The notes: generated by a model not told the origin, from the sequence alone. Positions 1 to 9,643 are shown, counted from the first letter of the stretch. The stretch: DNA of 64,000 nt from Paenibacillus thermotolerans (GCF_028745515.1 NZ_JAQZSG010000001.1:327288-391287); one strand, 5' to 3'. A program made the numbers and translations.

Positions 1-1125
1 CGCCATCGTAATGGCGTCGACTCCCGCCTCCTTCAAAGCCCGGGCGCCGCGCATAAACTTGTCGATGCTCAAATCGCGCGGCGGGTCGAGCTCGACGATG
101 ACGGTATGCCGCGTCTTCACCAATTCGACGAGCGTCGGATCCTGCTCCGCTTCAGCCGGAACAGCTTCCGCTTTCGGCTTTTCGGCGACGGCGGGAGCCC
201 CGAGCTTCGCGGAAGGAACGTCGGCGGCAGCCGGCTTGCCGGCGCCCTCTCCGGCGTTGATCTTGTCGATCGCCTGTCTTATGGAGCGAATATGCTCCGG
301 CGTCGTTCCGCAGCAGCCGCCGACCAGCTTCACGCCAAGCCGTGCGAATGCGAGCGCGCTCTCCCCGAAATAGTCCGGTCCCGCCGGATACGTAAACCGG
401 CCGTCCACATATGCGGGCAAGCCGGCGTTCGGAAAGACCGAGAGCGGGGCTTCCGGATAACCGCCCAAGCCCTCTACTAAGCGAATGATGCCGTGCGGGC
501 CGATTCTGCAATTGAAGCCGACGATGTCCGCTCCCTCGTCGCGGAGCATGTCGAACGCCTTTCGAACCGGCACGCCGTCCTGCGCGGCGCCTCCGATTTC
601 GACCGCCAGCTGGCATATGACCGGCAAGTCCGTCATTTGCCGCGCAAGCCGCAGGGCGATGATCGCCTCCTGCACCTCATAGAACGTCTCAAGAATAATG
701 CCGTCGATGTCCGTATCCGCAAGCACCTGCAGCTGCTCCTTGAAGGCGCCGCGCACCGCGTCGTCGTCGATCGAAATGCGCTTGCCCGCCCGAATCGAGC
801 CTACGGCGCCAAGCACGAACGTCTCCGGCTCGCAGGCCGCCCGCGCCGCGGCCACGCCCGCACGGTTGATCCGCTCGACTTCGCCTTCCAGCCCGAACTT
901 GGACAGCTTTTCGCGATTGGCGGAAAACGTGTTCGTTTCGAGCACGTTCGCTCCCGCCTCGACGTATTGCCGATGAATGCTCTGAATGACATCGGGCTTC
1001 GTGATGTTTAATTCCTCATACGATATGCCGACCGGAAACCCGAGCTGATACAAATACGTGCCCATCGCACCGTCTCCGACCAGCACCTCCCGGTTCATCA
1101 CATCCAGAAGCTTCCCCTTCGTCAT
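1..1125 (-). CDS. yitJ: Bifunctional homocysteine S-methyltransferase / methylenetetrahydrofolate reductase, 3' part missing
   Basis: Reads leftward off the window edge, so only the first ~375 codons are present. The N-terminal half is a cobalamin-independent homocysteine methyltransferase barrel: GDGAMGTYL near the start, then the zinc-ligand cysteines in FNCRIG and in GGCCGTTP (about residues 270-277). A linker rich in Ala, Pro and Glu follows. From about residue 338 the start of a MetF-like reductase domain appears (VIVELDPPRDLSIDKF). This two-domain order is that of B. subtilis YitJ, which makes methionine from homocysteine with a one-carbon unit drawn from methylene-THF. The ATG overlaps the dapF stop (ATGA), so translation is probably coupled. 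No SAM riboswitch lies in front, which is unusual for a Firmicute methionine gene. Confidence 0.9.
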   Translation of the reverse strand, partial: MTKGKLLDVMNREVLVGDGAMGTYLYQLGFPVGISYEELNITKPDVIQSIHRQYVEAGANVLETNTFSANREKLSKFGLEGEVERINRAGVAAARAACEPETFVLGAVGSIRAGKRISIDDDAVRGAFKEQLQVLADTDIDGIILETFYEVQEAIIALRLARQMTDLPVICQLAVEIGGAAQDGVPVRKAFDMLRDEGADIVGFNCRIGPHGIIRLVEGLGGYPEAPLSVFPNAGLPAYVDGRFTYPAGPDYFGESALAFARLGVKLVGGCCGTTPEHIRSIRQAIDKINAGEGAGKPAAADVPSAKLGAPAVAEKPKAEAVPAEAEQDPTLVELVKTRHTVIVELDPPRDLSIDKFMRGARALKEAGVDAITMA

Positions 1126-1955
1126 GACGCAACTCTCCCCCTAAACACTTCGTCCGCCGCTCCGGTCATATATACTCTGCCGGTTTCTTCGTCCCATTCG
1201 ATGGATAGATCGCCGCCCTTTAGCGAAACGGTGCCGGCGCGCTCCATCGTCCCGTTCAATACGCCAGCCACGAGCACGGCGCACGCGCCGGTGCCGCAGG
1301 CGAGCGTCTGGCCGGCGCCGCGCTCCCATACGCGCATATCGGCCGCCGTGCGCGACCGCACCGTCACAAACTCTACGTTCGTTCGCTTCGGAAACCATTC
1401 GTGCTTCTCCAGCAGCGGTCCCCATACGTCCACCGGAAATTGCGCCGCATCGTCGACCGGTATGACGCAATGCGGGTTGCCCATGGACACTGCGGTAAAC
1501 GTAAACCGTCTGCCGTCCGCCTCAATCGGCCGGTTCACTACCGGGCTTTCGTCGATCGTCGTCGGAATGCGCAGCCCGTCTAACATCGGCGCGCCCATAT
1601 CGACACGTACGCGGACGACCTTCCCGCCTTCCGTAAACACCCGAACGGGCTGCACTCCAGCGCCCTTCGTTTCGATCGTCAGCTCATCCGACTCGAAGCC
1701 GCCTTGCTCCCAAACGAACTTGGCGGCGCAGCGAATCGCGTTGCCGCACTGCTCCGCCTCCGAGCCGTCCGCGTTAAAGATGCGCATCATCGCGTCCGCC
1801 GAGGCGGACGGCAATATATAAACGAGGCCGTCGGCGCCGATGCCGAAGTGGCGGTCGCATAGGCGAACGGCCAGCTCCCCGGCGTCCGCAGGCACCTCCG
1901 GGCTTCGCACCACGATAAAGTCGTTGCCGAGACCGTGCATTTTCACGAAATCCAT
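1122..1955 (-). CDS. dapF: Diaminopimelate epimerase
   Basis: Converts LL- to meso-diaminopimelate in the lysine and peptidoglycan pathway (cytoplasmic). At 277 aa it has the usual length. Both catalytic cysteines are visible: Cys70 in EQCGNAIRC and Cys220 in LACGTGACAV. The frame stays open 31 codons further upstream, but the start is placed at MDFVKMHGLGND because GGGGGA lies 8 nt before that ATG and family members begin there. The gene ends in an ATGA overlap with yitJ. A terminator-like hairpin lies just upstream of its ribosome binding site. Confidence 0.96.
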   Translation of the reverse strand: MDFVKMHGLGNDFIVVRSPEVPADAGELAVRLCDRHFGIGADGLVYILPSASADAMMRIFNADGSEAEQCGNAIRCAAKFVWEQGGFESDELTIETKGAGVQPVRVFTEGGKVVRVRVDMGAPMLDGLRIPTTIDESPVVNRPIEADGRRFTFTAVSMGNPHCVIPVDDAAQFPVDVWGPLLEKHEWFPKRTNVEFVTVRSRTAADMRVWERGAGQTLACGTGACAVLVAGVLNGTMERAGTVSLKGGDLSIEWDEETGRVYMTGAADEVFRGRVAS

Positions 1956-1974
1956 TCTGTTCATCCCCCATTGA

Positions 1975-2000
1975 AAAAACGAAAACCCCCGAATCGGGGT
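1975..2000 (-). terminator. Terminator-like hairpin between yloB and dapF
   Basis: On the minus strand, ACCCC and GGGGT arms (1985-2000) are followed by a T-rich tract. It can end the yloB transcript, but it sits only about 20 nt before the dapF ribosome binding site. A TATGAT box (2026-2031) lies just upstream of it, so it could also attenuate dapF transcription. Confidence 0.55.
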
Positions 2001-2107
2001 AAGATTGACCACTTGATTAGCCAATATCATACCGCAAATCGGAGGCAAAGCCTAGTATTTCTGTCGTATTTGAACGCGTACTACAAACTTTGGGCTTTCG
2101 CGGGAGA

Positions 2108-4900
2108 TTATCTGGCGGCCGCTCCCGCTCCGCTGCTTGCGCCATACCGGATCGTCCGGTTTTTCTTCGGTTTGGAGAGCAAGCTGCCGAAGCCGAAAAA
2201 CAGCGTCGGAATCGATGCGAACAGCAGCACCATAATCCACTCCTTCAAGCCGATCGCAACGGTCTTGAAGATCGGCTGCGCCGCCTCGATGTAGATGACG
2301 CCGAGAAGCAGCAGCAAGGAAGAAATTACCGCAAGGACAAGGTATTTGTTTTCAAACAGGTTCCGGTGGAATATGGAGCGCGAGCTTCGGCAATCGAACA
2401 CGTGTATCAATTGCGCCATAACGAGCGTAGCGAATGCGACGGTTTGCGCCTTCGTCAAAGAGTCCGCATCCCCCGCCGTTTGCTGAAGCACAAGCCAGAA
2501 AGGAATCAACGTGCATATCCCGATCAATACGCCGCGCGACAATATTTTCCAGCCTAAGCGGCGTGCAAAAATATTTTCCTTCGCGCCTCTAGGCTTATGC
2601 TCCATCAAGTCGGCCTCCGGCTGGTCGACGCCGAGCGCCATCGCGGGCAAGCCGTCGGTCACCAGGTTGACCCATAAAATTTGGATCGGCACGAGCGGCA
2701 GCGGCATGCCGGCCATCATCGCGATAAACATCGTCAATATTTCGCCGACGTTGGAGGCGAGCAAGTAACGGATGAACTTGCGGATATTTTCGTAGATGCC
2801 GCGCCCTTCCTCGATCGCCGCGACGATCGTTGCGAAGTTGTCGTCGCTTAAGATGAGCGCCGAAGCCTCCTTGGAAACATCCGTCCCCGTAATGCCCATG
2901 GCGATGCCGATGTCGGCCGCTTTAATCGCCGGCGCGTCGTTGACGCCGTCCCCCGTCATGGCCGCCACGTGTCCGCGGCGCTGGAGCGCCTTCACGATGC
3001 GCAGCTTGTGCTCCGGCGAAACGCGCGCATAAACGTATATGTCGTCGGCATGCTTATCGAGCTGTTCGTCGGTCATGGCGGCAAGCTGCGCGCCGCTGAT
3101 CGTTCTCCCGCCCTTGGGAATCATGCCGAGCTGATCGGCGATCGCTTCCGCTGTCGTCTGATGATCCCCCGTAATCATGACCGTCTTGATGCCCGCGCGG
3201 CGGCATTTGACAATCGCCTCTTTCACCTCGCGGCGCGGCGGATCGATCATGCCCGCCAGACCGACGAAGACGAGGTTTTTCTCGGCGTCCTCGAACGCCT
3301 CCAGCGTCTCGGTCGGCTTGACGTCGCGGAACGCCAAACCGAGCACGCGTAGCGCGGACTCCGCAAACCCCTCGTTCGCTTCCATCACCTTCTGCTTGAG
3401 CGTCCCAGTGAACGGAACGAGCTTGCCGTCCCATAAAATATAGCTGCACTTATCCAGCAGCATGTCGGGCGCGCCTTTCACGCACAGCAGCCGCCCGCCC
3501 TGGTGCTCGACCAGCACCGACATGCGCTTGCGCTCCGAATCGAACGGGAATTCCGCAACGCGGCTGTACAAACCTTCCAGGCTGCTTCGCGTTACGTCGG
3601 CTTTCGCGCCGAGCACCATGAGCGCCCCTTCCGTCGGATCGCCTTTAATGTTCCATATCGTCTGCACGGTGCTCTTCGCTTTTTTCCGCTTATCCTGCAC
3701 GACCGTTTCTTCTTTTACGAGCGCCGCGTTGTTGCACAACACGGAAATTTGCAAAAACCTGCGGAGCGCGCTGTCTTCGCGGCAGTCGATTTTTTCCCCG
3801 CCTGCTAAGATATGGCCTTGAGGCTCATAGCCTTCGCCGGTCACATCCAACTTCCTTCCGCCAAGCCACAGCTTCGTCACCGTCATTTTGTTTTGCGTAA
3901 GCGTTCCGGTTTTATCCGAGCAAATGACGGTCGCACAGCCGAGCGTCTCGACGGACGGCAGCTTGCGCACGATCGCCTTTCGCTTGATCATCCGCTGCAC
4001 GCCGAGGGCGAGAGCGATCGTGACGATGGCCGGCAGCCCTTCCGGAATGGCGGCGACCGCAAGCGAGACGCCTGCGAGGAACATGCCGTATACCGGCTGG
4101 CCGTGCATAATGCCGGCAATGACGACAAGCACTGTCAAAGCGAGCGCCACGCCGATCAATATTTTGCCGAACTGCTCCAAGCGATGCTGCAGCGGCGTCT
4201 CCGCTTCCTCGGTGTTGTTGATCAGATCGGCGATTTTGCCCATTTCCGTATGCATTCCGGTACGAACGACAATGCCTTTGCCGGTGCCCATCGTGATCAT
4301 CGTGCCGAGGAAGCCCATATTGCGCTGGTCGCCGAGCGGAATGTCGTCCTCCGTAAGCGGGCCGATCCGCTTCGATACGGGGACGGATTCGCCCGTTAGC
4401 GCAGATTCTTCGGCATACAGGCTATTCGCCTCGATGAACAACACGTCCGCGGGAACGCGGTCGCCGCTTTCCAGCGCCACCACGTCTCCGGGCACCAGTT
4501 CACGGGCAGGAATAACGGTCCATTCCCCTTCCCGAAGCACCTTGGCCGTCGGCGCCGACAGCTCCTTCAGCGCCCGCAGCGACCGCTCCGCTCGGAACTC
4601 TTGAATAAACCCGAGGATACCGTTAATGATAATAATCGCCAAAATCGTGACTGCGTCCAAATACTCGCCGAGCAAGCCGGAAATGAGCGTAGCACCCATC
4701 AAAACGAGCACCATGAAGTCCTTGAACTGGTTTAAAAATAACGTCAGCGGCGAAACGCGAACGCCTTCGCTCAGCTCGTTGGCGCCCAGCTCCTCCCGAA
4801 GACGGTCCGCCTCGGCGGTCGACAACCCTCGTTCAGGGTCCAGTCCGTGGATGTCGCAAAGCTCTTTCACGTCCATCTGATACCACGGTTTTTGCGTCAT
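2108..4900 (-). CDS. yloB: Calcium-translocating P-type ATPase (SERCA-like)
   Basis: A 930-aa type IIA P-type ATPase that exports Ca2+ at the expense of ATP. Visible in order: cation-ATPase N-terminal domain (1-60), TGES actuator loop (169-172), PEGLP in membrane helix 4 (286-290), the phosphorylation site DKTGT with Asp329, a nucleotide-binding domain with KGAPD, the hinge MTGDGVNDAPA, and six C-terminal membrane helices. The length is slightly above B. subtilis YloB (about 890). It is divergent from rqcH, which matches the yloA-yloB neighbourhood of Bacillus. The ribosome binding site is AGAGGGG before the ATG. YloB in B. subtilis is sporulation-associated; regulation here is not visible. 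Confidence 0.94.
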   Translation of the reverse strand: MTQKPWYQMDVKELCDIHGLDPERGLSTAEADRLREELGANELSEGVRVSPLTLFLNQFKDFMVLVLMGATLISGLLGEYLDAVTILAIIIINGILGFIQEFRAERSLRALKELSAPTAKVLREGEWTVIPARELVPGDVVALESGDRVPADVLFIEANSLYAEESALTGESVPVSKRIGPLTEDDIPLGDQRNMGFLGTMITMGTGKGIVVRTGMHTEMGKIADLINNTEEAETPLQHRLEQFGKILIGVALALTVLVVIAGIMHGQPVYGMFLAGVSLAVAAIPEGLPAIVTIALALGVQRMIKRKAIVRKLPSVETLGCATVICSDKTGTLTQNKMTVTKLWLGGRKLDVTGEGYEPQGHILAGGEKIDCREDSALRRFLQISVLCNNAALVKEETVVQDKRKKAKSTVQTIWNIKGDPTEGALMVLGAKADVTRSSLEGLYSRVAEFPFDSERKRMSVLVEHQGGRLLCVKGAPDMLLDKCSYILWDGKLVPFTGTLKQKVMEANEGFAESALRVLGLAFRDVKPTETLEAFEDAEKNLVFVGLAGMIDPPRREVKEAIVKCRRAGIKTVMITGDHQTTAEAIADQLGMIPKGGRTISGAQLAAMTDEQLDKHADDIYVYARVSPEHKLRIVKALQRRGHVAAMTGDGVNDAPAIKAADIGIAMGITGTDVSKEASALILSDDNFATIVAAIEEGRGIYENIRKFIRYLLASNVGEILTMFIAMMAGMPLPLVPIQILWVNLVTDGLPAMALGVDQPEADLMEHKPRGAKENIFARRLGWKILSRGVLIGICTLIPFWLVLQQTAGDADSLTKAQTVAFATLVMAQLIHVFDCRSSRSIFHRNLFENKYLVLAVISSLLLLLGVIYIEAAQPIFKTVAIGLKEWIMVLLFASIPTLFFGFGSLLSKPKKNRTIRYGASSGAGAAAR

Positions 4901-5061
4901 AACCCCTCTTCCCTCCCAGTGGAAATACTTGTACTAGCATCAATGTATTCATGCTTGGACGAGAATATCCCACCTGTTGAGGAACTGTTTCTCTTACCTT
5001 TTCGGGCAAAGTGTGGCAATATAGGGGTATTGTCAGGCAAGTCGAGGGAGAGTTGAAAACA

Positions 5062-6837
5062 ATGTCATACGACGGTTTAGTCGTCCGCGCCGTAGTGCAT
5101 GAAATGCAATCGTTCGTCGGCGGACGAATTCATAAAATACATCAACCGAACGAGCATGAGCTGGTTTGGACCTTAAGAGGCGGCGGCACGACAGCCAAGT
5201 GGCTGCTCTCCGCCAATCCGACCTACCCGAGAGTGCACCGGACGGAGCGCAGCTATCAAAACCCGCTGGAAGCGCCGATGTTCTGCATGCTTCTTCGAAA
5301 GTATTGCGAGAACGGCGTGATCGAATCGATCGAGCAGGTCGGCATGGAGCGGATCATCCATATTCACGTTCGGCAGCGGGATGAGCTGGGAGACGTCAGC
5401 TCCAAGCGAATCGTCATCGAGCTGACCGGCCGGCACAGCAATATCGTCCTGACGGATCCGTCCTCGGGTACGGTGCTCGATGCGATCCACCGCGTTACGC
5501 CCGCAATCAGCTCGTACCGCATCATCGTTCCCGGAAGTCCGTACGTCGCTCCGCCCGAGCAGGACAAACGCAATCCGCTGGACGCTTCACCGAGTGAAGT
5601 AACCGTCCGCCTGCATTCCGCGGTGAACGACGGGGCCGCACTAACGCCGGATCTAGCAGCGCGGGCGTTGGTGGACGGCTTTACGGGGATCAGCCCGCTG
5701 GCTGCCCGAGCCATCGCGGAGCGCGCCGTCTCAAGCCTCGCCGATGGAGAATACGTCGCCGCCGAAGCCGCCGCACATGCGTTCGTTCAAACGATGGAGG
5801 CGATTCGCAGCCATCGCTATGAGCCTAACATCGTAGTGCAGGAGCGAACCGGGAAGTCGTACTTCTCCGTCGTTCCGCTGCTTCATATCCGAGGCGAGCG
5901 AAAGCAATACCAAGGAATCAGCGAATGCTTGGAGCAGTACTACGGCGACAAGGCGGAACGAGATGCGGTCAAGCAAAAGACGCACGATCTTCACCGCTTT
6001 TTGCAAAACGAGAGGAACAAAAACGAAAAGAAGCTCGAAAAGCTCCGCGAAACGCTGAACGATGCGCAGGATGCCGACCGGTACCGCATTCAAGGAGAGC
6101 TGCTCAACGCCTACATGCACACGTTCGAACGCGGCGCCGCGCAGGTCGAAGTCGTCAATTATTACGACGAGGAGCAGCGGAGTATGACGATTGAGCTCGA
6201 CCCGCTGCTTACGCCTTCCGAAAATGCGCAGCGGTATTTCAAAAAATACCAAAAGATGAAAAACAGCCTGACCGCGGTGGAGGAGCAAATGGAGGAAGCG
6301 TCCAAAGAAATCCGCTACCTCGAGGATTTGCTGCAGCAGCTGGACGACGCGACGCTGGCCGACATCGAAGAAATTCGCGCCGAGCTTGTCGAAGGCGGCT
6401 ACGTCCGCAGCAGAGGCGGCCGCAAGGAGAAGAAAGCGCGCCCGGGCGCCAAGCCGCAGCTGCACGGCTTCGTCTCTTCCGAAGGCGTCACGATTTATGT
6501 AGGAAAAAACAATACCCAGAACGATTACATCACGAACCGTCTTGCGCACCCTTCCGATACGTGGCTGCACACGAAGGATATTCCGGGCTCGCACGTATTG
6601 ATCCGCGGCGACCGGTTCGGCCAAGCGACCTTGGACGAAGCTGCGAATTTGGCGGCTTACTTCAGCAAAGCGAAAAGCTCCAGCAGCGTTCCCGTCGATT
6701 ACACCCAGGTCCGCCATGTGCGCAAGCCTTCGGGCGCAAAGCCCGGATTCGTCATCTATGAACGGCAAAAGACGATCTATATTACGCCGGACGAAGAGAA
6801 AGTAAAGGCGATGTCCGCCGGAAAGCAGCAAGGCTGA
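5062..6837 (+). CDS. rqcH: Ribosome quality control protein RqcH (NFACT family)
   Basis: A 591-aa protein formerly called fibronectin-binding protein A; YloA/RqcH in B. subtilis. It binds stalled 50S subunits and recruits tRNA-Ala so that Ala tails are added to the blocked nascent chain. Seen: the N-terminal NFACT-N domain starting SYDGLVVRAVVHEM, a central long coiled coil (about residues 290-450, many Glu/Lys/Arg), and the C-terminal NFACT-R domain with DTWLHTKDIPGSHVLIRG. The start at 5062 is chosen because family members begin MSYDG and GGGAGAG lies upstream. The stop codon lies inside the terminator hairpin. Confidence 0.95.
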   Translation: MSYDGLVVRAVVHEMQSFVGGRIHKIHQPNEHELVWTLRGGGTTAKWLLSANPTYPRVHRTERSYQNPLEAPMFCMLLRKYCENGVIESIEQVGMERIIHIHVRQRDELGDVSSKRIVIELTGRHSNIVLTDPSSGTVLDAIHRVTPAISSYRIIVPGSPYVAPPEQDKRNPLDASPSEVTVRLHSAVNDGAALTPDLAARALVDGFTGISPLAARAIAERAVSSLADGEYVAAEAAAHAFVQTMEAIRSHRYEPNIVVQERTGKSYFSVVPLLHIRGERKQYQGISECLEQYYGDKAERDAVKQKTHDLHRFLQNERNKNEKKLEKLRETLNDAQDADRYRIQGELLNAYMHTFERGAAQVEVVNYYDEEQRSMTIELDPLLTPSENAQRYFKKYQKMKNSLTAVEEQMEEASKEIRYLEDLLQQLDDATLADIEEIRAELVEGGYVRSRGGRKEKKARPGAKPQLHGFVSSEGVTIYVGKNNTQNDYITNRLAHPSDTWLHTKDIPGSHVLIRGDRFGQATLDEAANLAAYFSKAKSSSSVPVDYTQVRHVRKPSGAKPGFVIYERQKTIYITPDEEKVKAMSAGKQQG

Positions 6838-6864
6838 GGCTTGAGCTTCAGCCTGTTTTTTTGT
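6831..6864 (+). terminator. rqcH terminator overlapping two stop codons
   Basis: AGGCTGA (6831-6837) pairs with TCAGCCT (6848-6854), extended by inner GGC/GCT pairs, then a run of T. The stem contains the stop codon of rqcH and, on the other strand, that of ytpQ. Confidence 0.9.
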
Positions 6865-7723
6865 TCGAAGCGTGCGCCGGCTCCCGAAGGACGCAACTCT
6901 TGTGCTCCCCGTTCACCCAATACACATTGACGGACAGCGGTCTAGGCTCCTGTAAGTACATCGCTCTCATATACTTGGCCAAACCGGAGCGCAGGGCGAT
7001 CTCCTTCGCCGTCTTCGCTTTCGCGATGCCCCCGTCCACCGTCAGCGCGATCGCCATATCGTAGCTCGGAAAACCGACAAGGAAAGATGACGGCATCCCT
7101 TTCTCCCTCAGCTCCTTCAAGAAAAACTGCAGCTGGAACGGGTGGTCGGCGCCGTAAAACACATGCATCGTTCCGCCTTCCCAAAAGTTCAGCGCGGGAA
7201 ACGATTCCGCAGGCGGCACCCAGCCTTTGGCGCGCACGTTATCGTACGCAATCCGCTTCCACCTCGCCTGCTCGCCCGGCGGAACCATCTGCTTGCTCAG
7301 CAGCAAACATATGCCGTCCCTCCGTTCCAGAAACATCGTATCCAGCCCTTCCACCGTCGCGTCGGTCAGCAGCCCGTCTCTTTCCCCTCTCCGGTCCGGA
7401 GCATACAGCTTGTGACGCAGCACAGGGTATACGTGCTCCTCGCGAAAGCCTTGCCAGTCTTCCTGCAAGCTGCGCGACATGCTTAATGCCTTCACTTGCG
7501 CATTCAGCCCTTCGATCACGCAATTCAAATCGTTCGTTCGGGAATAAGCGGTCCAAATATTGTTGAAATTCATTACCGCCAAATCTTCCTGATAGCCTTC
7601 AAAACGTATCGTATACAGCAATTCCTCCTCTTTCGGCTCAAATCGGATGCTCGGCTCCTTCTCCTGAATATGCTTGATCAAAAACGCCGTCATCTCTTCC
7701 TTCGTAAACAATAATGCTCCCAT
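6848..7723 (-). CDS. ytpQ: DUF1444 / UPF0354 family protein YtpQ
   Basis: A 291-aa soluble protein matching the Bacillales DUF1444 family (YtpQ), from the start MGALLFTKEEMTAFLIKHIQEKE and the C-terminal half with DHPFQLQFFLKE and FPSYDMAIALTVDGG. Its function is unknown; no catalytic motif, signal peptide or membrane segment is seen. The ribosome binding site GGAG lies about 9 nt before the ATG. It stands alone, convergent with rqcH, and its stop codon lies in the rqcH terminator. The start is firm. Confidence 0.85.
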   Translation of the reverse strand: MGALLFTKEEMTAFLIKHIQEKEPSIRFEPKEEELLYTIRFEGYQEDLAVMNFNNIWTAYSRTNDLNCVIEGLNAQVKALSMSRSLQEDWQGFREEHVYPVLRHKLYAPDRRGERDGLLTDATVEGLDTMFLERRDGICLLLSKQMVPPGEQARWKRIAYDNVRAKGWVPPAESFPALNFWEGGTMHVFYGADHPFQLQFFLKELREKGMPSSFLVGFPSYDMAIALTVDGGIAKAKTAKEIALRSGLAKYMRAMYLQEPRPLSVNVYWVNGEHKSCVLREPAHASNKKTG

Positions 7724-7764
7724 TCGCCTTTCACTCCTTATCGGCTGTTTTCAAAAAATCGGAA

Positions 7765-7810
7765 TAACAAAAAACACCTTCGGAACGGCCGAGGCCGTTC
7801 CAAAGGTGTG
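7765..7810 (-). terminator. galU operon terminator
   Basis: Strong interrupted stem on the minus strand (CACCTT.GGAACGGCC against GGCCGTTCC..AGGTG) followed by TTTTTT. It ends the LysR-PHP-galU transcript. Confidence 0.9.
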
Positions 7811-7872
7811 CTTCACCTTAAGATGTGCTGTTGGATATATCATACCACCATTTTCCAATCCATGCAATCCTT

Positions 7873-8763
7873 TTATTGCTTTTCTTGCTCCCACTGTTGA
7901 ACGAGCGACGTCAAATAGGCTCGTACGGAGCCGGAAAGCTCGGGGCGCCGCAGGGCGAATTCAATCGTCGCCTCGATATATCCGAACTTGTCGCCGATGT
8001 CGTACCGCTTGCCTTGCAGCGTGCAGGCGATCATGCGCTTGTCCTTGTTCAAAATCCGCAGCGCGTCCGTCAGTTGGATTTCTCCCCCGCGTCCGGGCTG
8101 CAAATGCTCCAGAATGCGGAATACGTGGGGCTCGATAATATACCGGCCGATTACCGCCAAATTGGACGGCGCCTGCTCCCGGTCCGGCTTCTCAACCAAA
8201 TCCTCAAGCCACGTTCCGTTCACGCCCGCTACGGGCTCCGACGGGGAGACGATGCCGTACTTTTGCACTTCATCCCAAGGCACCTGCTGCACGGCTACGA
8301 CGGACGTCCGATGCTCCTCGTGCGCCTGAAGCATTTGCTTCAGGAACGAGGGCTTCGATTCGATAATGTCGTCCCCGAGCAATACGGCGAACGGCTCGTC
8401 TCCGATAAACGTTCTGGCGCACAATACGGCGTGTCCGAGTCCGAGGGGCTGCTTTTGGCGAATGTAATGAATGTCGACCATGTTGGAAATGCCGCGGATC
8501 ATGTTCAGCATTTCCTCGTTCTTTTTTTCCTCCAGCATCAATTCCAGCTCGATCGATTTGTCGAAATGGTCCTCGATCGCCCGTTTATTCCGGCCGGTTA
8601 CGATAATGATATCTTCGATGCCCGCATCGATGGCTTCCTCCACGATATATTGGATAGCGGGTTTATCCACAATCGGCAGCATCTCTTTCGGCTGCGCTTT
8701 AGTCGCCGGCAAAAATCGGGTGCCAAGACCCGCGGCCGGAATGATCGCTTTACGTATCATCAT
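7873..8763 (-). CDS. galU: UTP--glucose-1-phosphate uridylyltransferase
   Basis: Makes UDP-glucose from UTP and glucose-1-phosphate, for teichoic acid glucosylation, glycolipids and exopolysaccharide. At 296 aa it has full length, with the nucleotidyltransferase signature AAGLGTRFLPATKA at residues 9-22, the sugar-binding VEKP segment, and GDKFGYIEA near the end. Last gene of a LysR-PHP-galU operon: the PHP stop overlaps this start (ATGATGA). Two in-frame ATGs (8763 and 8760) are equally possible behind GAGAGG. A strong terminator follows. Confidence 0.95.
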   Translation of the reverse strand: MMIRKAIIPAAGLGTRFLPATKAQPKEMLPIVDKPAIQYIVEEAIDAGIEDIIIVTGRNKRAIEDHFDKSIELELMLEEKKNEEMLNMIRGISNMVDIHYIRQKQPLGLGHAVLCARTFIGDEPFAVLLGDDIIESKPSFLKQMLQAHEEHRTSVVAVQQVPWDEVQKYGIVSPSEPVAGVNGTWLEDLVEKPDREQAPSNLAVIGRYIIEPHVFRILEHLQPGRGGEIQLTDALRILNKDKRMIACTLQGKRYDIGDKFGYIEATIEFALRRPELSGSVRAYLTSLVQQWEQEKQ

Positions 8764-9629
8764 GTATACCTCTCTTTTCTTCCCGTTGCTTCGAACAGCC
8801 GCCGAACGACGGACCGATCGACCGTGCGCGAGCCGAGCGGAGCATGAAAAGCGATGCCGTCGCGAAACCCGTGGAAATCCGAGCCCGCCGTCGCAACGAG
8901 CCCGAGCCGCAGCCCCAGCTTCCGGTATGCCGCTTCCTTCGCTTCGTCGTGGTCCGCATGCGCGGCTTCAACCCCGTCCAGTCCGGCGGACACAAGCCGC
9001 TCGGCGAGCTCTTCCCCTGCGGAATAAAGCCCCGGATGAGCGAGCACCGCAGCGCCGCCCGCTTCATGAATCCAGCGCACTGCCAACTCCGGCGCCACTC
9101 TCGGTACCGTAACGTACGCCTTGCCGCCGGAGCCGATCAGCGTCTCGAACGCTGCGGAGACGGATTCGACGTACCCTTTGCGCACAAGCAGCTCCGCGAT
9201 GTGAGGACGGCCGACGGCCTTCTCCTTGCCGCTTCTCCGCTCCGCCGCAACCGCTTCCGCCTCCTGCAGCGTCACGACATAGCCTAATTCGTTCAGCTTT
9301 TCAATCAGCAGCTCGTTGCGCTTCAATCTCGCGTCGCGCTGCTCGGCAAGCCGTTCGAGGAACGTTTCGTCGCGAATGTCGACCCAATACCCGAGCACGT
9401 GCACATCCCCGTCGTCGCCGCTCGTGCTGATTTCAACGCCGGGAATGACCGTAACGCCGCTTCCGGCTCCTTCTTCCAGCGCCTCCGCGACGCCGGCCAC
9501 CGTATCGTGATCCGTTATGGCAAGGCCGGCCAAACCCGATTGTTTGGCAAGGCGCACGTTTTCGCTCGGCGTTTGGCGGCCGTCGGACGCCGTCGTATGC
9601 GTATGCAGGTCGTACCGCCCTTCGTTCAT
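8760..9629 (-). CDS. PHP-domain phosphoesterase (YciV/RNase AM-like)
   Basis: A 289-aa protein with the metal-binding motifs of the PHP superfamily: HTHTTASDG near the N-terminus, ITDHDT, PGVEIS, LAHPG and the C-terminal GSDFHG. The closest described relatives are E. coli YciV/TrpH (RNase AM), which hydrolyses 3',5'-nucleotide bisphosphates and RNA 5' ends. The exact substrate here is inferred only. The start at 9629 is chosen because AAAGGAG lies 9 nt upstream; a longer frame would overlap the LysR gene. It is coupled by overlap to galU. Confidence 0.85.
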   Translation of the reverse strand: MNEGRYDLHTHTTASDGRQTPSENVRLAKQSGLAGLAITDHDTVAGVAEALEEGAGSGVTVIPGVEISTSGDDGDVHVLGYWVDIRDETFLERLAEQRDARLKRNELLIEKLNELGYVVTLQEAEAVAAERRSGKEKAVGRPHIAELLVRKGYVESVSAAFETLIGSGGKAYVTVPRVAPELAVRWIHEAGGAAVLAHPGLYSAGEELAERLVSAGLDGVEAAHADHDEAKEAAYRKLGLRLGLVATAGSDFHGFRDGIAFHAPLGSRTVDRSVVRRLFEATGRKERYT

Positions 9630-9643
9630 TCCGTCCGTCTCCT

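Noticed and set aside
1956..2107. Lysine riboswitch in front of dapF
   Set aside because: The interval is too short and none of the conserved L-box segments can be seen.
5731..6831. Open frame of 366 codons on the minus strand inside rqcH
   Set aside because: Antisense shadow of rqcH: no ribosome binding site, no family resemblance, and the plus-strand frame is a clear NFACT protein.
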